Source: Bordetella genomosp. 11 | GTDB taxonomy: Bacteria > Pseudomonadota > Gammaproteobacteria > Burkholderiales > Burkholderiaceae_B | Direction: 5' to 3' | Assembly (NCBI RefSeq): GCF_002261215.1 | Contig: NZ_NEVS01000004.1 | Location: forward strand, 2,914,001 to 2,978,000 | DNA: 64,000 nt | Shown here: one piece after another, positions 38,655 to 47,531 of the stretch | Numbering within the stretch: position 1 is the first letter of the stretch | Layout of the letters: the number at the start of each line of letters is the position of its first letter | The notes under the pieces: model-generated | Database searches by the model: none | Seen by the model: the letters and a program-made list of their open reading frames with translations, nothing else | Told to the model about the DNA's origin: nothing | Made by a program: the position numbers and the translations under genes

Positions 38655-40141
38655 CAGCGTGAGATCTCCTCGAGCGGCCGGCGCAGGGTGCGGGGGCCGA
38701 AGACGGCAATGACCAGGATCATCAGGACCATCGCGACGCCCATGAAGGCCGCGACGCCGGGCGTACCGCCGACGCTGAGGAAAAACCCGATCAGCAAACC
38801 GACGATGGCCGCGCTGGCGCGCCCCCATCCATACACGAAGCCCACGGCGCGCCCCCGCAGGCGCGTCGGGAACTGCTCGGCCTGGTAGCTATGGAAGATA
38901 AACGACAGCCAATTGTTCGACAAGGTCACCAATACGCCGAAGACGATGACCGCCACGGGGTGGACCTGCATGGCGAACAGCACCATAAAGCCGCCGATAC
39001 CGATGCCGGCGCACACGATTTGCCATTTCGGTTCCATCCGGTCGGCGACCAGCAGGCCCAGCAGCGGCCCGAACGGGTTGGCGATGGCGATGATGAAGGC
39101 GTACTGCAGGCTCTTCGTGATATCGACGCCCTTGGCGATCAGCAGCGTGGGCACCCAGGCGCTGAATCCGTAGAAGCCGATCACGGCCAGCAGATTGAAG
39201 AGCGACATCACGATCAGGCGCTTGCGATGCGGCGGGCGCAGCAACTCGACGAAATGTCCCTTCGATTCGACGCGCGCCGTGGCCGGCACCTGCGCCGGCG
39301 GCAAGGGATGTCCCAGGTCGCGCTCCGCGCTGGCCTCGATATCCCGCATGATGCGTTCGGCACGCTCCCGTTTCCCGTGCATGGCCAGCCAGCGCGGGCT
39401 TTCCGGCAACGCGCGGCGCAACCACCATGCGGCCAGCGCGCCGACCGACGCGATGATCGCGACCCAGCGCCAGCCATCCAGGCCCAGCGGCTGCCGGGGC
39501 ACCAGCAACCAGCCCAGCAGGGCCACCACGGGCACGATCAGGAATTCGATGAACTGGTACAGGGCAAAGGCCCTGCCGCGGGCGTTCGGCGGTACGAGTT
39601 CCGGAATGAAGGTGTCGATGGTCACCTGCTCCAGTCCCAGCCCGATCGAGGCGATGAAACGGAACAGGTCGATACCCCCGGCCGTATGCTGGAATGCCAT
39701 GACCAGCGTGGCCAGCGAATACCACACCAGCGACACCGTGAAGATCGCCCGGCGCCCGGCGCGGTCGGCAATGAAGCCGAAGAAGATGGTGCCGACGAAC
39801 ATCCCGGCGAAGGTGCAAAAGACGAAAAAGCCGACGCCGCTCAGCCCGAAGAAGTGCAGCGAACTGGTGGCGAAGAGGCCGCTCTTGACCAGTCCCGGCG
39901 CGATGTAGGCCGTCATGAAAAGGTCGTACAGCTCGAAGATGGCCCCGATCGAAATCAGGAAGACGAAGTGCTTGGCGGTGCGCGAATAAGGCAGGCGGTC
40001 CAGGCGGGCCGCGACCTGCAGTGCGTATTCGTCGTTCGACAAGGCCGGCGCGGCGGCGGCCTGTGCCCGGTCGGGCGGATGGCCCGGGGCGGCCGGCAGC
40101 GCGGCCCCCGGTACCGCTCCCGCGGTAGCGTGCGTATCCAT
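38654..40141 (-). CDS. MFS transporter (sugar-porter-like)
   Basis: Twelve-helix major facilitator, 495 residues, with a long Ala/Pro-rich cytoplasmic N-terminus (about 55 residues). The loop 2-3 motif GFIADRAGRRAIF (about residues 125-137), the FIPELVPPNARGRAFAL motif between helices 4 and 5 and the GLLVADRMEPKW repeat in the second half are visible. The start is ATG 40141 with AGGAGA upstream. The downstream hydrolase is coupled. The divergent SDR gene may belong to the same pathway. Confidence 0.9.
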   Translation of the reverse strand: MDTHATAGAVPGAALPAAPGHPPDRAQAAAAPALSNDEYALQVAARLDRLPYSRTAKHFVFLISIGAIFELYDLFMTAYIAPGLVKSGLFATSSLHFFGLSGVGFFVFCTFAGMFVGTIFFGFIADRAGRRAIFTVSLVWYSLATLVMAFQHTAGGIDLFRFIASIGLGLEQVTIDTFIPELVPPNARGRAFALYQFIEFLIVPVVALLGWLLVPRQPLGLDGWRWVAIIASVGALAAWWLRRALPESPRWLAMHGKRERAERIMRDIEASAERDLGHPLPPAQVPATARVESKGHFVELLRPPHRKRLIVMSLFNLLAVIGFYGFSAWVPTLLIAKGVDITKSLQYAFIIAIANPFGPLLGLLVADRMEPKWQIVCAGIGIGGFMVLFAMQVHPVAVIVFGVLVTLSNNWLSFIFHSYQAEQFPTRLRGRAVGFVYGWGRASAAIVGLLIGFFLSVGGTPGVAAFMGVAMVLMILVIAVFGPRTLRRPLEEISR

Positions 40142-40348
40142 GTGCTCTGTCTCCTGATCGTTATTGTGGTCTTGCGAGCCGCATGTTCCGGTATGCGGAC
40201 GCGGCTTCGCAAGCCAAATAAACGCACGGAGCGCATGACAAAAAATCATGGCGTGCCGGCCCCGGCCATGCGGCGCCGCATCGAAAATACCGCTTTGCCC
40301 TACACTGGCTTCTTGCCGCCAACCCTTCAACCGGACCACGGAAGACCC

Positions 40349-41125
40349 ATGGAAATCAGCCTGGCAGGACGTACCGCCATTGTCACCGGCGCCAGCAAAG
40401 GGCTCGGCCACGCCATTGCCGATCGCTTTGTGCAATGCGGCGCGAACGTCGTCATCGCCGCCCGCACCGAGGCCCCGCTGCAGGCCGCCCGCGAAATGCT
40501 GTCGCGGCGCGGGCCCGGCAATGTTCACGCCCACGCCTGCGACGTGTCCACGGCCGATGGCGTGCGCGGCTTGTACGACGATGCCATGGCCGCCTTCGGC
40601 CACATCGACATCGTCGTCAACAACGCCGGCACCTCCGCCGCCCGCCCCTTCAACGACGTCACGGACCAGGATTGGCAGGAAGACCTGGACCTGAAGCTTT
40701 TCGCCGCCATCCGCCTGGCCCGGCTGGTCTGGCCGCAGATGAAGGCGCGCCAGTGGGGCCGGATCGTGAACGTCCTGAACATCGGCGCGAAGGCGCCGGG
40801 CGCCAAATCGGTGCCGACGTCCGTATCGCGCGCGGCCGGCATGGCGCTGACCAAGGCGTTATCGGCCGAAGGCGCGCCCGACAATATCCTGGTCAACGCC
40901 CTGCTGGTCGGCAGGATCGAAAGCGATCAATGGGTGCGCCGCGCCGACGCGCGGGGCGTGCCGGTCGACACCGTCCTGCGGGAAATGGCCGCCGGTATTC
41001 CGCTCGGGCGCGTGGGCCGCGCCGACGAGTTCGCATCCGCGGCGTGCTTCCTGGCATCGGACTGGGCGTCCTATATCACCGGCACCGCCATCAACGTGGA
41101 CGGCGGCGCTTCTCCCGTGGTTTAG
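40349..41125 (+). CDS. Atypical short-chain dehydrogenase lacking the catalytic Ser/Tyr/Lys
   Basis: 258-residue SDR fold protein. The cofactor motif TGASKGLG (residues 13-20) and NNAG (91-94) are present. Where the active site Tyr-x3-Lys is expected, the sequence has Thr157 and Arg161 (PTSVSRAAG), and the catalytic serine position reads NIG (144-146). The C-terminal block IPLGRVGRADEFASAACFLAS matches the 'BKR-like SDR' subgroup known for a degenerate tetrad. It may use different chemistry or bind ligand without redox. Its 3' end overlaps the LysR gene at 41091 by 35 bp, tail to tail. Confidence 0.88.
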   Translation: MEISLAGRTAIVTGASKGLGHAIADRFVQCGANVVIAARTEAPLQAAREMLSRRGPGNVHAHACDVSTADGVRGLYDDAMAAFGHIDIVVNNAGTSAARPFNDVTDQDWQEDLDLKLFAAIRLARLVWPQMKARQWGRIVNVLNIGAKAPGAKSVPTSVSRAAGMALTKALSAEGAPDNILVNALLVGRIESDQWVRRADARGVPVDTVLREMAAGIPLGRVGRADEFASAACFLASDWASYITGTAINVDGGASPVV

Positions 41126-42035
41126 GCGCCGTTTCGCGGGCGGCCTCGCTGTACGGGCGCGTGGGCACCATCGCCAGCAGATTGGCCACCGCGGGCGCCA
41201 GCGGGCCGGACCGGTAAGCGATGCCCAGCGTGGCGCGCAAATCGGTATCCTTCAGCGGCACATAGCGCACATCGTCGATACGGGCGTGGCGCATGCACGT
41301 GGGCACGATGGTCACGCCCAGCGAACTGGCGACCAGGTTGATGGTCGAAGAAATCTGCGGTGCGTGCTGGACGATCCGCGGGCTGAAACCCAGCGCTTCG
41401 CACGCGGTGACGATCATGTCCGACAAGCCGAAACGCGTGGCGCGCGGATACAGCAGGAAAGGCTCGTCCTTCAATTCCTCCAGGCCCAGCGCCTTGCGGC
41501 GCGCAAGCCGATGCTTGCGCGGCAACGCGGCCACCATGGGCTCCGTAGAGATCAGCCGGAAATGCACCGCATCGTCCATGCCGATCGGCAGGCGCACGAA
41601 GGCGATATCGATGCGGCCTTGCCGCAATGACTGCATCAGCTGCACCGACCGGTTTTCTTCCAGCGTCATCTCCACGCGCGGATAGCGGTCCCGATAGCGA
41701 TGCAGCGCCGTCGTGACTTCCGTACAGAAGGAAGCCGATTCCGTGAAACCGACGCCGATGCGGCCCACCAGTCCTTGCGCGCTTTGCTTGCAGCGCGTGG
41801 CGGCCTTGCCCACGCGGTCCAGGATCTCGCGCGCGTCTTCCAGCAGCACGCTGCCCGCTTCGGTCAAGCGCACATTGCCCGGCTGCCGGTCGAACAGGCG
41901 CACACCTAATTCGCGCTCCAGCATTTTTATCTGATAGGTCAGGGGCGGTTGCGCGATGCCGATACGTTGCGCCGCGCGGGTGAAGTGCAGTTCCTCCGCG
42001 GTGACGACGAAGTAGCGAAGGTGGCGCAGGTCCAT
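41091..42035 (-). CDS. LysR family regulator of the CatR/BenM type
   Basis: 314 residues. The N-terminus MDLRHLRYFVVTAEELHFTRAAQRIGIAQPPLTYQIKMLE is close to CatR, BenM and CbnR. The start is ATG 42035, with GGAG 9 nt upstream; ATGs further upstream lack a ribosome site. The divergent spacer contains ATAC-N7-GTAT, the recognition box of this LysR subgroup. It therefore probably activates the Bug/MmgE/oxidoreductase operon when the pathway substrate is present. Confidence 0.93.
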   Translation of the reverse strand: MDLRHLRYFVVTAEELHFTRAAQRIGIAQPPLTYQIKMLERELGVRLFDRQPGNVRLTEAGSVLLEDAREILDRVGKAATRCKQSAQGLVGRIGVGFTESASFCTEVTTALHRYRDRYPRVEMTLEENRSVQLMQSLRQGRIDIAFVRLPIGMDDAVHFRLISTEPMVAALPRKHRLARRKALGLEELKDEPFLLYPRATRFGLSDMIVTACEALGFSPRIVQHAPQISSTINLVASSLGVTIVPTCMRHARIDDVRYVPLKDTDLRATLGIAYRSGPLAPAVANLLAMVPTRPYSEAARETAPKPREKRRRPR

Positions 42036-42048
42036 GGGCGGGGACTCC

Positions 42049-42063
42049 ATACAATTTTTGTAT
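42049..42063. promoter_or_regulatory. CatR/BenM-type operator ATAC-N7-GTAT
   Basis: ATACAATTTTTGTAT at 14 bp upstream of the LysR start and about 80 bp upstream of the Bug gene. It is an exact ATAC-N7-GTAT box, and the repeat extends to ATACAA/TTGTAT. It fits autoregulation and activation of the divergent operon. Confidence 0.75.
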
Positions 42064-42071
42064 TGGGAATG

Positions 42072-42090
42072 GTCTGACAATATATTAGAC
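42072..42090. promoter_or_regulatory. Second inverted repeat (GTCT-N11-AGAC) in the same spacer
   Basis: GTCT and AGAC flank an AT-rich 11-bp centre, one helical turn from the ATAC box. It could be the activation site that overlaps the operon's -35, where LysR proteins bind second. Confidence 0.4.
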
Positions 42091-42143
42091 AGACAAAAAA
42101 TCGGTGTCTAGACTGCCAATCCGGTCCAGTGAGGAGACATCGA

Positions 42144-43190
42144 ATGAGAAAACAGCAGACCGATACGACAGCCCGCGCACCCGCGCGAAGACACGCGGGC
42201 GTGCCGCGGCGGACATTCCTGCAAACGGCCGCGGCCGCGTTGACGCTACCCGCACACGCGCTGCTGGCGCGCAGCGCCACCGCGGCCGAAACCTGGCCTT
42301 CCCGGCCCATCCGCTTCGTCGTCGGCTTTCCGCCGGGACAGACCACCGACGTCATCGCGCGCGCCTACGCGGCCGTCCTGCAAGGCACGCTGGGAACGCC
42401 GATCATCGTCGACAACAAGGCAGGCGCGAACGGCATCGTGGCGGCACAGTTCGTCAAGGCCGCGGAACCGGACGGCTATACCTTGCTGTTCGGCACCTCC
42501 GGCCAGATGGTCATCAACCCGTCGCTCTATGCGCGGCTAAGCTACGACACGACCAAGGACTTCGTTCCCGTGGCGCCGATCGCCCGCGGCCGGCTGTTCC
42601 TGGTGGTGAACAACGACCTGCCGGTGCGCACGCTATCGGACCTGCTCGCCTATGCGAAGGCGCACCCGGGCCAGCTGAGCTTCGGTTCCGGCGGCATCGG
42701 CATCACGTCGCACCTGGCGATGGAAATGCTCAAGTCCGCCACCGGGCTGGATGCCCGCCACATCCCCTACAAGGGTTCGCCCGCCGCGCTCAATGGACTG
42801 ATCGGCGGCGAAGTACAGACCCTGTTCGATTCGGGCGGATCGCTCCTGCCACTGGTCAAGGCCGGCAAGATGCGGGCCATCGCGGTGTCCACGCTGGATC
42901 GCGACCCTGGTCTTCCGGATGTGCCTACCGTCGCCGAACAGGGCGTGCCCGGCTTCCAGGTGTATGCCTGGAACGCCGTACTGGCCCCCCGCGGCACCCC
43001 GGCAGCGGTCGCGAAAAAGCTCGGCGACGCCTTCGCCCAGGCAGGAACTTCCCAACCGGTGGCATCCTCGCTGGCCGCCGCCGCGCACGATCTTCTGCCG
43101 GTGCGCACCGCCGACCTGGGCAGCTTCATCGCAACCGAAACCGCCCGCTGGCACCAGGCCGTGACCGCCGCGGGCATCAAACCCGAGTGA
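42144..43190 (+). CDS. Bug family tripartite tricarboxylate transporter substrate-binding protein
   Basis: 348-residue periplasmic binding protein of the Bug (TctC) family, greatly expanded in Bordetella and relatives. The leader carries a twin-arginine motif (PRRTFLQ, Arg22-Arg23), suggesting Tat export, with cleavage near ATAA. Family blocks: PSRPIRFVVGFPPGQTTDVIAR (mature start), VDNKAGANGIVAAQFV, ADGYTLL-like PDGYTLLFGT and the HIPYKGSPAALNGLIGGEVQ segment. No TctAB permease gene is near, as is usual for Bug proteins. GAGGAG lies 8 nt upstream of ATG 42144. Confidence 0.92.
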   Translation: MRKQQTDTTARAPARRHAGVPRRTFLQTAAAALTLPAHALLARSATAAETWPSRPIRFVVGFPPGQTTDVIARAYAAVLQGTLGTPIIVDNKAGANGIVAAQFVKAAEPDGYTLLFGTSGQMVINPSLYARLSYDTTKDFVPVAPIARGRLFLVVNNDLPVRTLSDLLAYAKAHPGQLSFGSGGIGITSHLAMEMLKSATGLDARHIPYKGSPAALNGLIGGEVQTLFDSGGSLLPLVKAGKMRAIAVSTLDRDPGLPDVPTVAEQGVPGFQVYAWNAVLAPRGTPAAVAKKLGDAFAQAGTSQPVASSLAAAAHDLLPVRTADLGSFIATETARWHQAVTAAGIKPE

Positions 43191-43193
43191 ACC

Positions 43194-44630
43194 ATGCGGA
43201 ATCCGATGCACACTTCCACATCCCCGACCGCTGCGCCTTCGGCGGCGCACGACGCCGCCAGCCCGCCCACGCGACAGCTCGCGGCCTTCGCGGCCGGGCT
43301 GCGCTTCGAGGACATCCCGCCACCCCTGGTCGAACAGATCCGCTTGCACATCCTGGACGGCATCGGCGTGTGCCTGCACGGTGCCTCCCTGCCGTGGACA
43401 CGCCGCCTCTCCGACATGGTGCTGGCCGAAGGCGGCAACCCCGCAGCCTCGCTGTGGGGCCACGGCAGCGCGGACAAGGCCATGACGTCGGTGTCGCAGG
43501 CCGTCCTGGTCAATGCGACGGCCGGCCACGCCTTCGAAATGGACGATATCCACAAGGAATCGATCCTGCACCCCAATTCGCTGGCGGTACCCGTGGCCCT
43601 GGCCCTGGCGCAAACCCTGCCGGGCACCACCGGCCGCGACGTGCTGACCGCCATCGTGGCGGGCTACGAAGTCGGCACCCGCGCCGGCAATGCCGCCACC
43701 ACGGCCCTGTTCCTGAACGGCTTCCATCCGCAAGGCGTCACCGGCACCTTCGTCGCGGCGGCGACGGCGGGGCGCATGCTGGGGCTCGACGCCAATGCGA
43801 TGACGCACGCGCTTGGCATCGCCGGCTCGATGGGATCGGGATTGATGGCGGCGCAGGAAGGCGCCATGGTCAAGCGCCTGCATGCCGGACGCGCGGCCCA
43901 GAGCGGCGTCTATGCCGCCTACCTGGCCCGGCGCGGCTTCACCGGCATCGAGAACGTCCTGGAAGCCGATTACGGCGGCTTTCTCAGCAGCTATGCGCGC
44001 GCACCCCGCATGGAACGACTGACAGAGGGCTTGGGTACGCAGTGGGAAGCCGGCGAGGTCGGCTTCAAGATGTACCCCAACGTCACCAGCATGCATGCCG
44101 CGCTGGACGCATTCGACCACCTCAGGTCGACCCACGGCCTGGGTCCGGACGACATCGAGCGCATCGAGGTCGGTTGCGGCCATATGACCTATGTGCACGT
44201 CGCCTGGCCCTATCGCCCCGTCAGCGTCACCGCCGCGCAAATGAACCTGTTCTATGGGCTTTCCGTGCTCGCCCTGCGTGGGCGCTTGACGGTCGACGAC
44301 TATGACGACGATCATATCGGCGACCCCACGGTATTGGACTTCATGCGGCGCATCCACCCCTTCGAAGACGAACGCATCGAAAGCCGAGGCGCCGCCTTCC
44401 GCCATGCCGCGACGATGCGCATCGTGACGCGTTCGGGGGCCTGCATGTCCCATGACGTCTGGAACCGCCGCGGCAGCCCGGAAAACCCGGTCGCCCGCCA
44501 CGAAGTGGAAGCCAAGTTCTTCTCCAGCGTGGCAGGGCGGGTCGCCGACGATACCGCGCGGCGCATCGCCCACCTGGTACACCGGCTGGACACCCTCGCG
44601 TCCGCCGACGAACTGGCCGCGCTGCTATGA
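43194..44630 (+). CDS. MmgE/PrpD family protein
   Basis: 478 residues, related to 2-methylcitrate dehydratase (PrpD) and cis-aconitate decarboxylase. Conserved stretches: LDGIGVCLHGAS (about residues 53-64), GHAFEMDDIHKESILHPNS (about 111-129), HPQGVTGTFVAAAT, and KMYPNVTSMHAALD near residue 290. It begins 3 nt after the Bug gene stop, so it is in the same operon and probably acts on the imported acid by dehydration or a related reaction (inference). No prpB/prpC genes accompany it, so a role in the methylcitrate cycle is unlikely. Confidence 0.9.
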   Translation: MRNPMHTSTSPTAAPSAAHDAASPPTRQLAAFAAGLRFEDIPPPLVEQIRLHILDGIGVCLHGASLPWTRRLSDMVLAEGGNPAASLWGHGSADKAMTSVSQAVLVNATAGHAFEMDDIHKESILHPNSLAVPVALALAQTLPGTTGRDVLTAIVAGYEVGTRAGNAATTALFLNGFHPQGVTGTFVAAATAGRMLGLDANAMTHALGIAGSMGSGLMAAQEGAMVKRLHAGRAAQSGVYAAYLARRGFTGIENVLEADYGGFLSSYARAPRMERLTEGLGTQWEAGEVGFKMYPNVTSMHAALDAFDHLRSTHGLGPDDIERIEVGCGHMTYVHVAWPYRPVSVTAAQMNLFYGLSVLALRGRLTVDDYDDDHIGDPTVLDFMRRIHPFEDERIESRGAAFRHAATMRIVTRSGACMSHDVWNRRGSPENPVARHEVEAKFFSSVAGRVADDTARRIAHLVHRLDTLASADELAALL

Positions 44631-44649
44631 ACCCGAACCGGGCTACGCG

Positions 44650-45663
44650 ATGACATCACCCTCCGCAACTTCCATGCGCGCCATCACCATCGACGCCTAC
44701 GGCGGACCGGAAGTGGTCCGACTGCGCGACGACGCGCCCATCCCGGTCGCCGGGCCGGGCGAAGTCCTGGTCAAGGTCGTGTGCGCAGGCGTCAACTTCA
44801 TGGACATCCATACGCGCCAGGGGAAGTACGCCGAATCGCGCACCTATCCCGTCCGCATTCCCTGCACCCTGGGAATGGAAGGCGCGGGCATCGTCGTGGC
44901 GACCGGTCCCGGCGTGACGCGGCCCGCGGTCGGCCAGCGGGTGGCCTGGTGTATCGCCTGGGGAAGCTTCGCGGAATACGCCGCCATCCCCGCCCGGCTG
45001 GCCGCCGCCATTCCGGACGCGATCGGCTTCGATACCGCGGCAGCGGCGATGTTCCAGGGGTGCACCGCGCATTACCTGGTCCACGACGTCGCGCGGCTGC
45101 AACCGGGCGACAGTTGCCTGATCCATGCGGCGTCGGGCAGCATCGGCCAGATCCTGATCCAGATGGCCAAGCGTATCGGCGCATCCGTCTACGCCACCGC
45201 CAGCACCGACGACAAGCGTACCGTCGCGCTGCGGCGCGGGGCCGACACCGCCCTGCCCTACGCCGATGGCGCGTTCGCCGACCGGGTGCGCGCGCTGCGC
45301 GGCGGGCTGGGCGTGGACGTGGTATTCGATTCGCTGGGCAAGGCCACGCTGCGCGACAGCATGCGAGCCACCCGCCCCCGCGGCCTGATCGTCAACTACG
45401 GCAACGTATCCGGGTCGGTCACCGACCTGGATCCCTACGAGCTGGGTGAAGCAGGATCGCTGTTCCTGACGCGCCCCAGGCTGGCCGACCATATGGCTGA
45501 CGCGGCCACCGTGCAGCGGCGCGCCGATGACATATTCGGCGCCATCCTGGACCGCAGCCTGGTCATCGAAATCGCCGACCGCTATGCGTTCGACCAAATT
45601 CCCCATGGCCATGCGCGCATCGAAGCGCGCGAGCAGATCGGCAAGGCGGTCGCGTGGATCTGA
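44650..45663 (+). CDS. Quinone oxidoreductase-like medium-chain dehydrogenase
   Basis: 337-residue zinc-independent MDR enzyme, NADPH:quinone reductase type. The N-terminal GroES-like domain has AGVNFMDIHTRQGKY (about residues 46-60). The nucleotide fold has the AASGSIGQILIQMAKRIGA motif (about 158-176), and VDVVFDSLGKATL follows. The zinc-binding cysteines of alcohol dehydrogenases are absent, as expected for this branch. Third gene of the unit starting with the Bug protein, 19 nt after the MmgE/PrpD stop. An ATG eight codons on (44674) is an alternative start. Confidence 0.9.
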   Translation: MTSPSATSMRAITIDAYGGPEVVRLRDDAPIPVAGPGEVLVKVVCAGVNFMDIHTRQGKYAESRTYPVRIPCTLGMEGAGIVVATGPGVTRPAVGQRVAWCIAWGSFAEYAAIPARLAAAIPDAIGFDTAAAAMFQGCTAHYLVHDVARLQPGDSCLIHAASGSIGQILIQMAKRIGASVYATASTDDKRTVALRRGADTALPYADGAFADRVRALRGGLGVDVVFDSLGKATLRDSMRATRPRGLIVNYGNVSGSVTDLDPYELGEAGSLFLTRPRLADHMADAATVQRRADDIFGAILDRSLVIEIADRYAFDQIPHGHARIEAREQIGKAVAWI

Positions 45664-45687
45664 CCGGGCGAGCGGGCGACGGGATGC

Positions 45688-47253
45688 TCAATGGGCGGCC
45701 GACGCGTCGGCGCCACCGCCCCCCTTGGCCGGGCGGGTGATCCAGATCAGCGGGATGATCAGCAGGAAGATGGCGGCCGAGGCATAGAAAATGTCGTTCA
45801 GCCCCATCATCGCCGCCTGTGCATTCAGGACCGTATCGAACAGGGCATCCGCCGCGCCGGTATTCAGATGCAGCAGGGAACGCATCGATTCGATCTGCTG
45901 GCTGAACACCGGATTGGTGGCGGTAGCGACTTCGGTCAACCGCTCATGATGCAGGATGGTGCGGTTGTTCCATACCGTTCCGGCGATGGACGTGCCCACC
46001 GCGCCGCAGAACACCCGGACGAAGTTCGACAGACCCGCCGCGGCCGGTATCCGCTGCGGGGGCTGGCCCGACAGGATGATCGCCGTCAGCGGCACGAAGA
46101 ACAGCGCCATCGGGATGCCTTGCAATAGCGTCGGCCACACCAGATGCCACGTATCGATCTGCGTGACATAGTTCGAACGCATATAGAACACCACGGCAAA
46201 GCAGATGAATGCGATCGTGGCGATAATGCGGGCATCCGATTTCGGCAACAGTTTTCCCACCAGAGGCGACAGCAGCAGCGCGAAGATGCCCAGTGGGGCG
46301 ATGGCCAGGCCGGCATCGATGGACCGGTAGTTCAGGTATTCCTGCATCCACTGCGGCAGCAGCACCAGGTTGCCGAAGAACAAGCCGTAGGCAATGGAAA
46401 TCGCGATCGTGCCGCCGCTGAAATTGCGTTGCGCGAACAGGCGCAGGTCGACGATGGGATGTTCCTCGGTCAGCTCCCAGATCATGAAAAACGTGAAGCT
46501 GACAAACGCGACGACCGCCAGCCCGACAATCACCGAGGAATTGAACCAGTCCAGGTCGCGGCCCTTGTCCAGCATGATCTGCAGCGCGGCCACCCAGGTC
46601 ACCAGCAGCACCAGGCCGACCAGGTCGATAGGCAGCTTGCGCGTCGGTGTTTCGCGGCGACGGTAAATGGCCCAGGTCACCAGGGCGGCGAATATCCCGA
46701 CAGGAATATTGATATAGAAGATCCAGGACCAGCTGTAGCTGTCGGTGATCCAACCGCCCAGCGAGGGCCCCGCAATCGGCCCCACGGTCGCGGTCATGGC
46801 CCATAAGGCAAGCGCCATGGAGCTTTTCTCCTTGGGATAGGAGCCCAGCAGAATGGACTGCGACATCGGGATCAGCGGCCCGGCGACGGCGCCCTGCACC
46901 ACCCGCGCGAACAACAGCACCGGCAGGCTGGGGGCGATACCGCACAACCAGGAGGCCAGGGTGAACAGCGCGATCGCGCCGACGAACAGCCGGATCTGCC
47001 CCACCCGTTGCGTCAGCCAGCCCGTCAACGGGATGGAGACCGCATTCGACGCGGCGAATACCGTAATGACCCAGGTGCCCTCGTCCACGGACACGCCCAT
47101 ATTGCCGGATATCGTGGGGATGGCCACATTGGCGATCGACGTATCGAGCACGTTCATGAACGTCGCGAGCGCGACCGCGACGGTAGCCAGGACGAGTTGG
47201 CCGCCCTGCAGGGGCGGCAAGGGGGTGGAAGCGGGAGTTTGCTGAGTGGCCAT
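45688..47253 (-). CDS. DHA2 family multidrug efflux MFS transporter (EmrB/QacA type)
   Basis: 521 residues and 14 predicted helices, a proton-driven drug exporter. Motif D1 (LDTSIANVAIPTI, about residues 36-48), motif A-like LTQRVGQIRLF, and motif C (GPIAGPSLGGWI, about 157-168) identify the DHA2 branch. The EmrA-type adaptor and outer-membrane factor genes usual beside emrB are not adjacent. The start is set at ATG 47253; ATG 47280 is possible. It converges with the quinone oxidoreductase gene. Confidence 0.9.
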   Translation of the reverse strand: MATQQTPASTPLPPLQGGQLVLATVAVALATFMNVLDTSIANVAIPTISGNMGVSVDEGTWVITVFAASNAVSIPLTGWLTQRVGQIRLFVGAIALFTLASWLCGIAPSLPVLLFARVVQGAVAGPLIPMSQSILLGSYPKEKSSMALALWAMTATVGPIAGPSLGGWITDSYSWSWIFYINIPVGIFAALVTWAIYRRRETPTRKLPIDLVGLVLLVTWVAALQIMLDKGRDLDWFNSSVIVGLAVVAFVSFTFFMIWELTEEHPIVDLRLFAQRNFSGGTIAISIAYGLFFGNLVLLPQWMQEYLNYRSIDAGLAIAPLGIFALLLSPLVGKLLPKSDARIIATIAFICFAVVFYMRSNYVTQIDTWHLVWPTLLQGIPMALFFVPLTAIILSGQPPQRIPAAAGLSNFVRVFCGAVGTSIAGTVWNNRTILHHERLTEVATATNPVFSQQIESMRSLLHLNTGAADALFDTVLNAQAAMMGLNDIFYASAAIFLLIIPLIWITRPAKGGGGADASAAH

Positions 47254-47421
47254 GAGAGAGCTGCCGTTGATGCCCCCCATAGAGTCTCATGTCGAGCTGA
47301 ACGCACGCTGAGCTGGCCCTCGCGCCCGGGGAAAGCGGACCACGTTTACAACCTGAAACAGCGCCCCACTGCACCGCCGGCGCGGGGAGCGATAAATAGG
47401 CCCGTAACTATTACCATGTGC

Positions 47422-47450
47422 TACACAATGCTGTTACTTGATGTTATAAG
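47422..47450 (+). promoter_or_regulatory. Possible promoter of the GGDEF-EAL gene
   Basis: TACACA (47422-47427), a 17-bp spacer and TATAAG (47445-47450) approximate -35/-10 at 4 and 5 of 6 positions. The start codon is 81 bp downstream. Confidence 0.35.
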
Positions 47451-47531
47451 TTGACCATACTGTGCTGGGCGGCAGCCCGCCTGCCGGTACCGTTTCCATC
47501 GAAGCTTGGCAAAACGCCAACGGAGGGTTCG

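Noticed and set aside
42104..44305. Long open frames on both strands over the Bug and MmgE/PrpD genes
   Set aside because: They are out-of-frame shadows; the real products match known families end to end.
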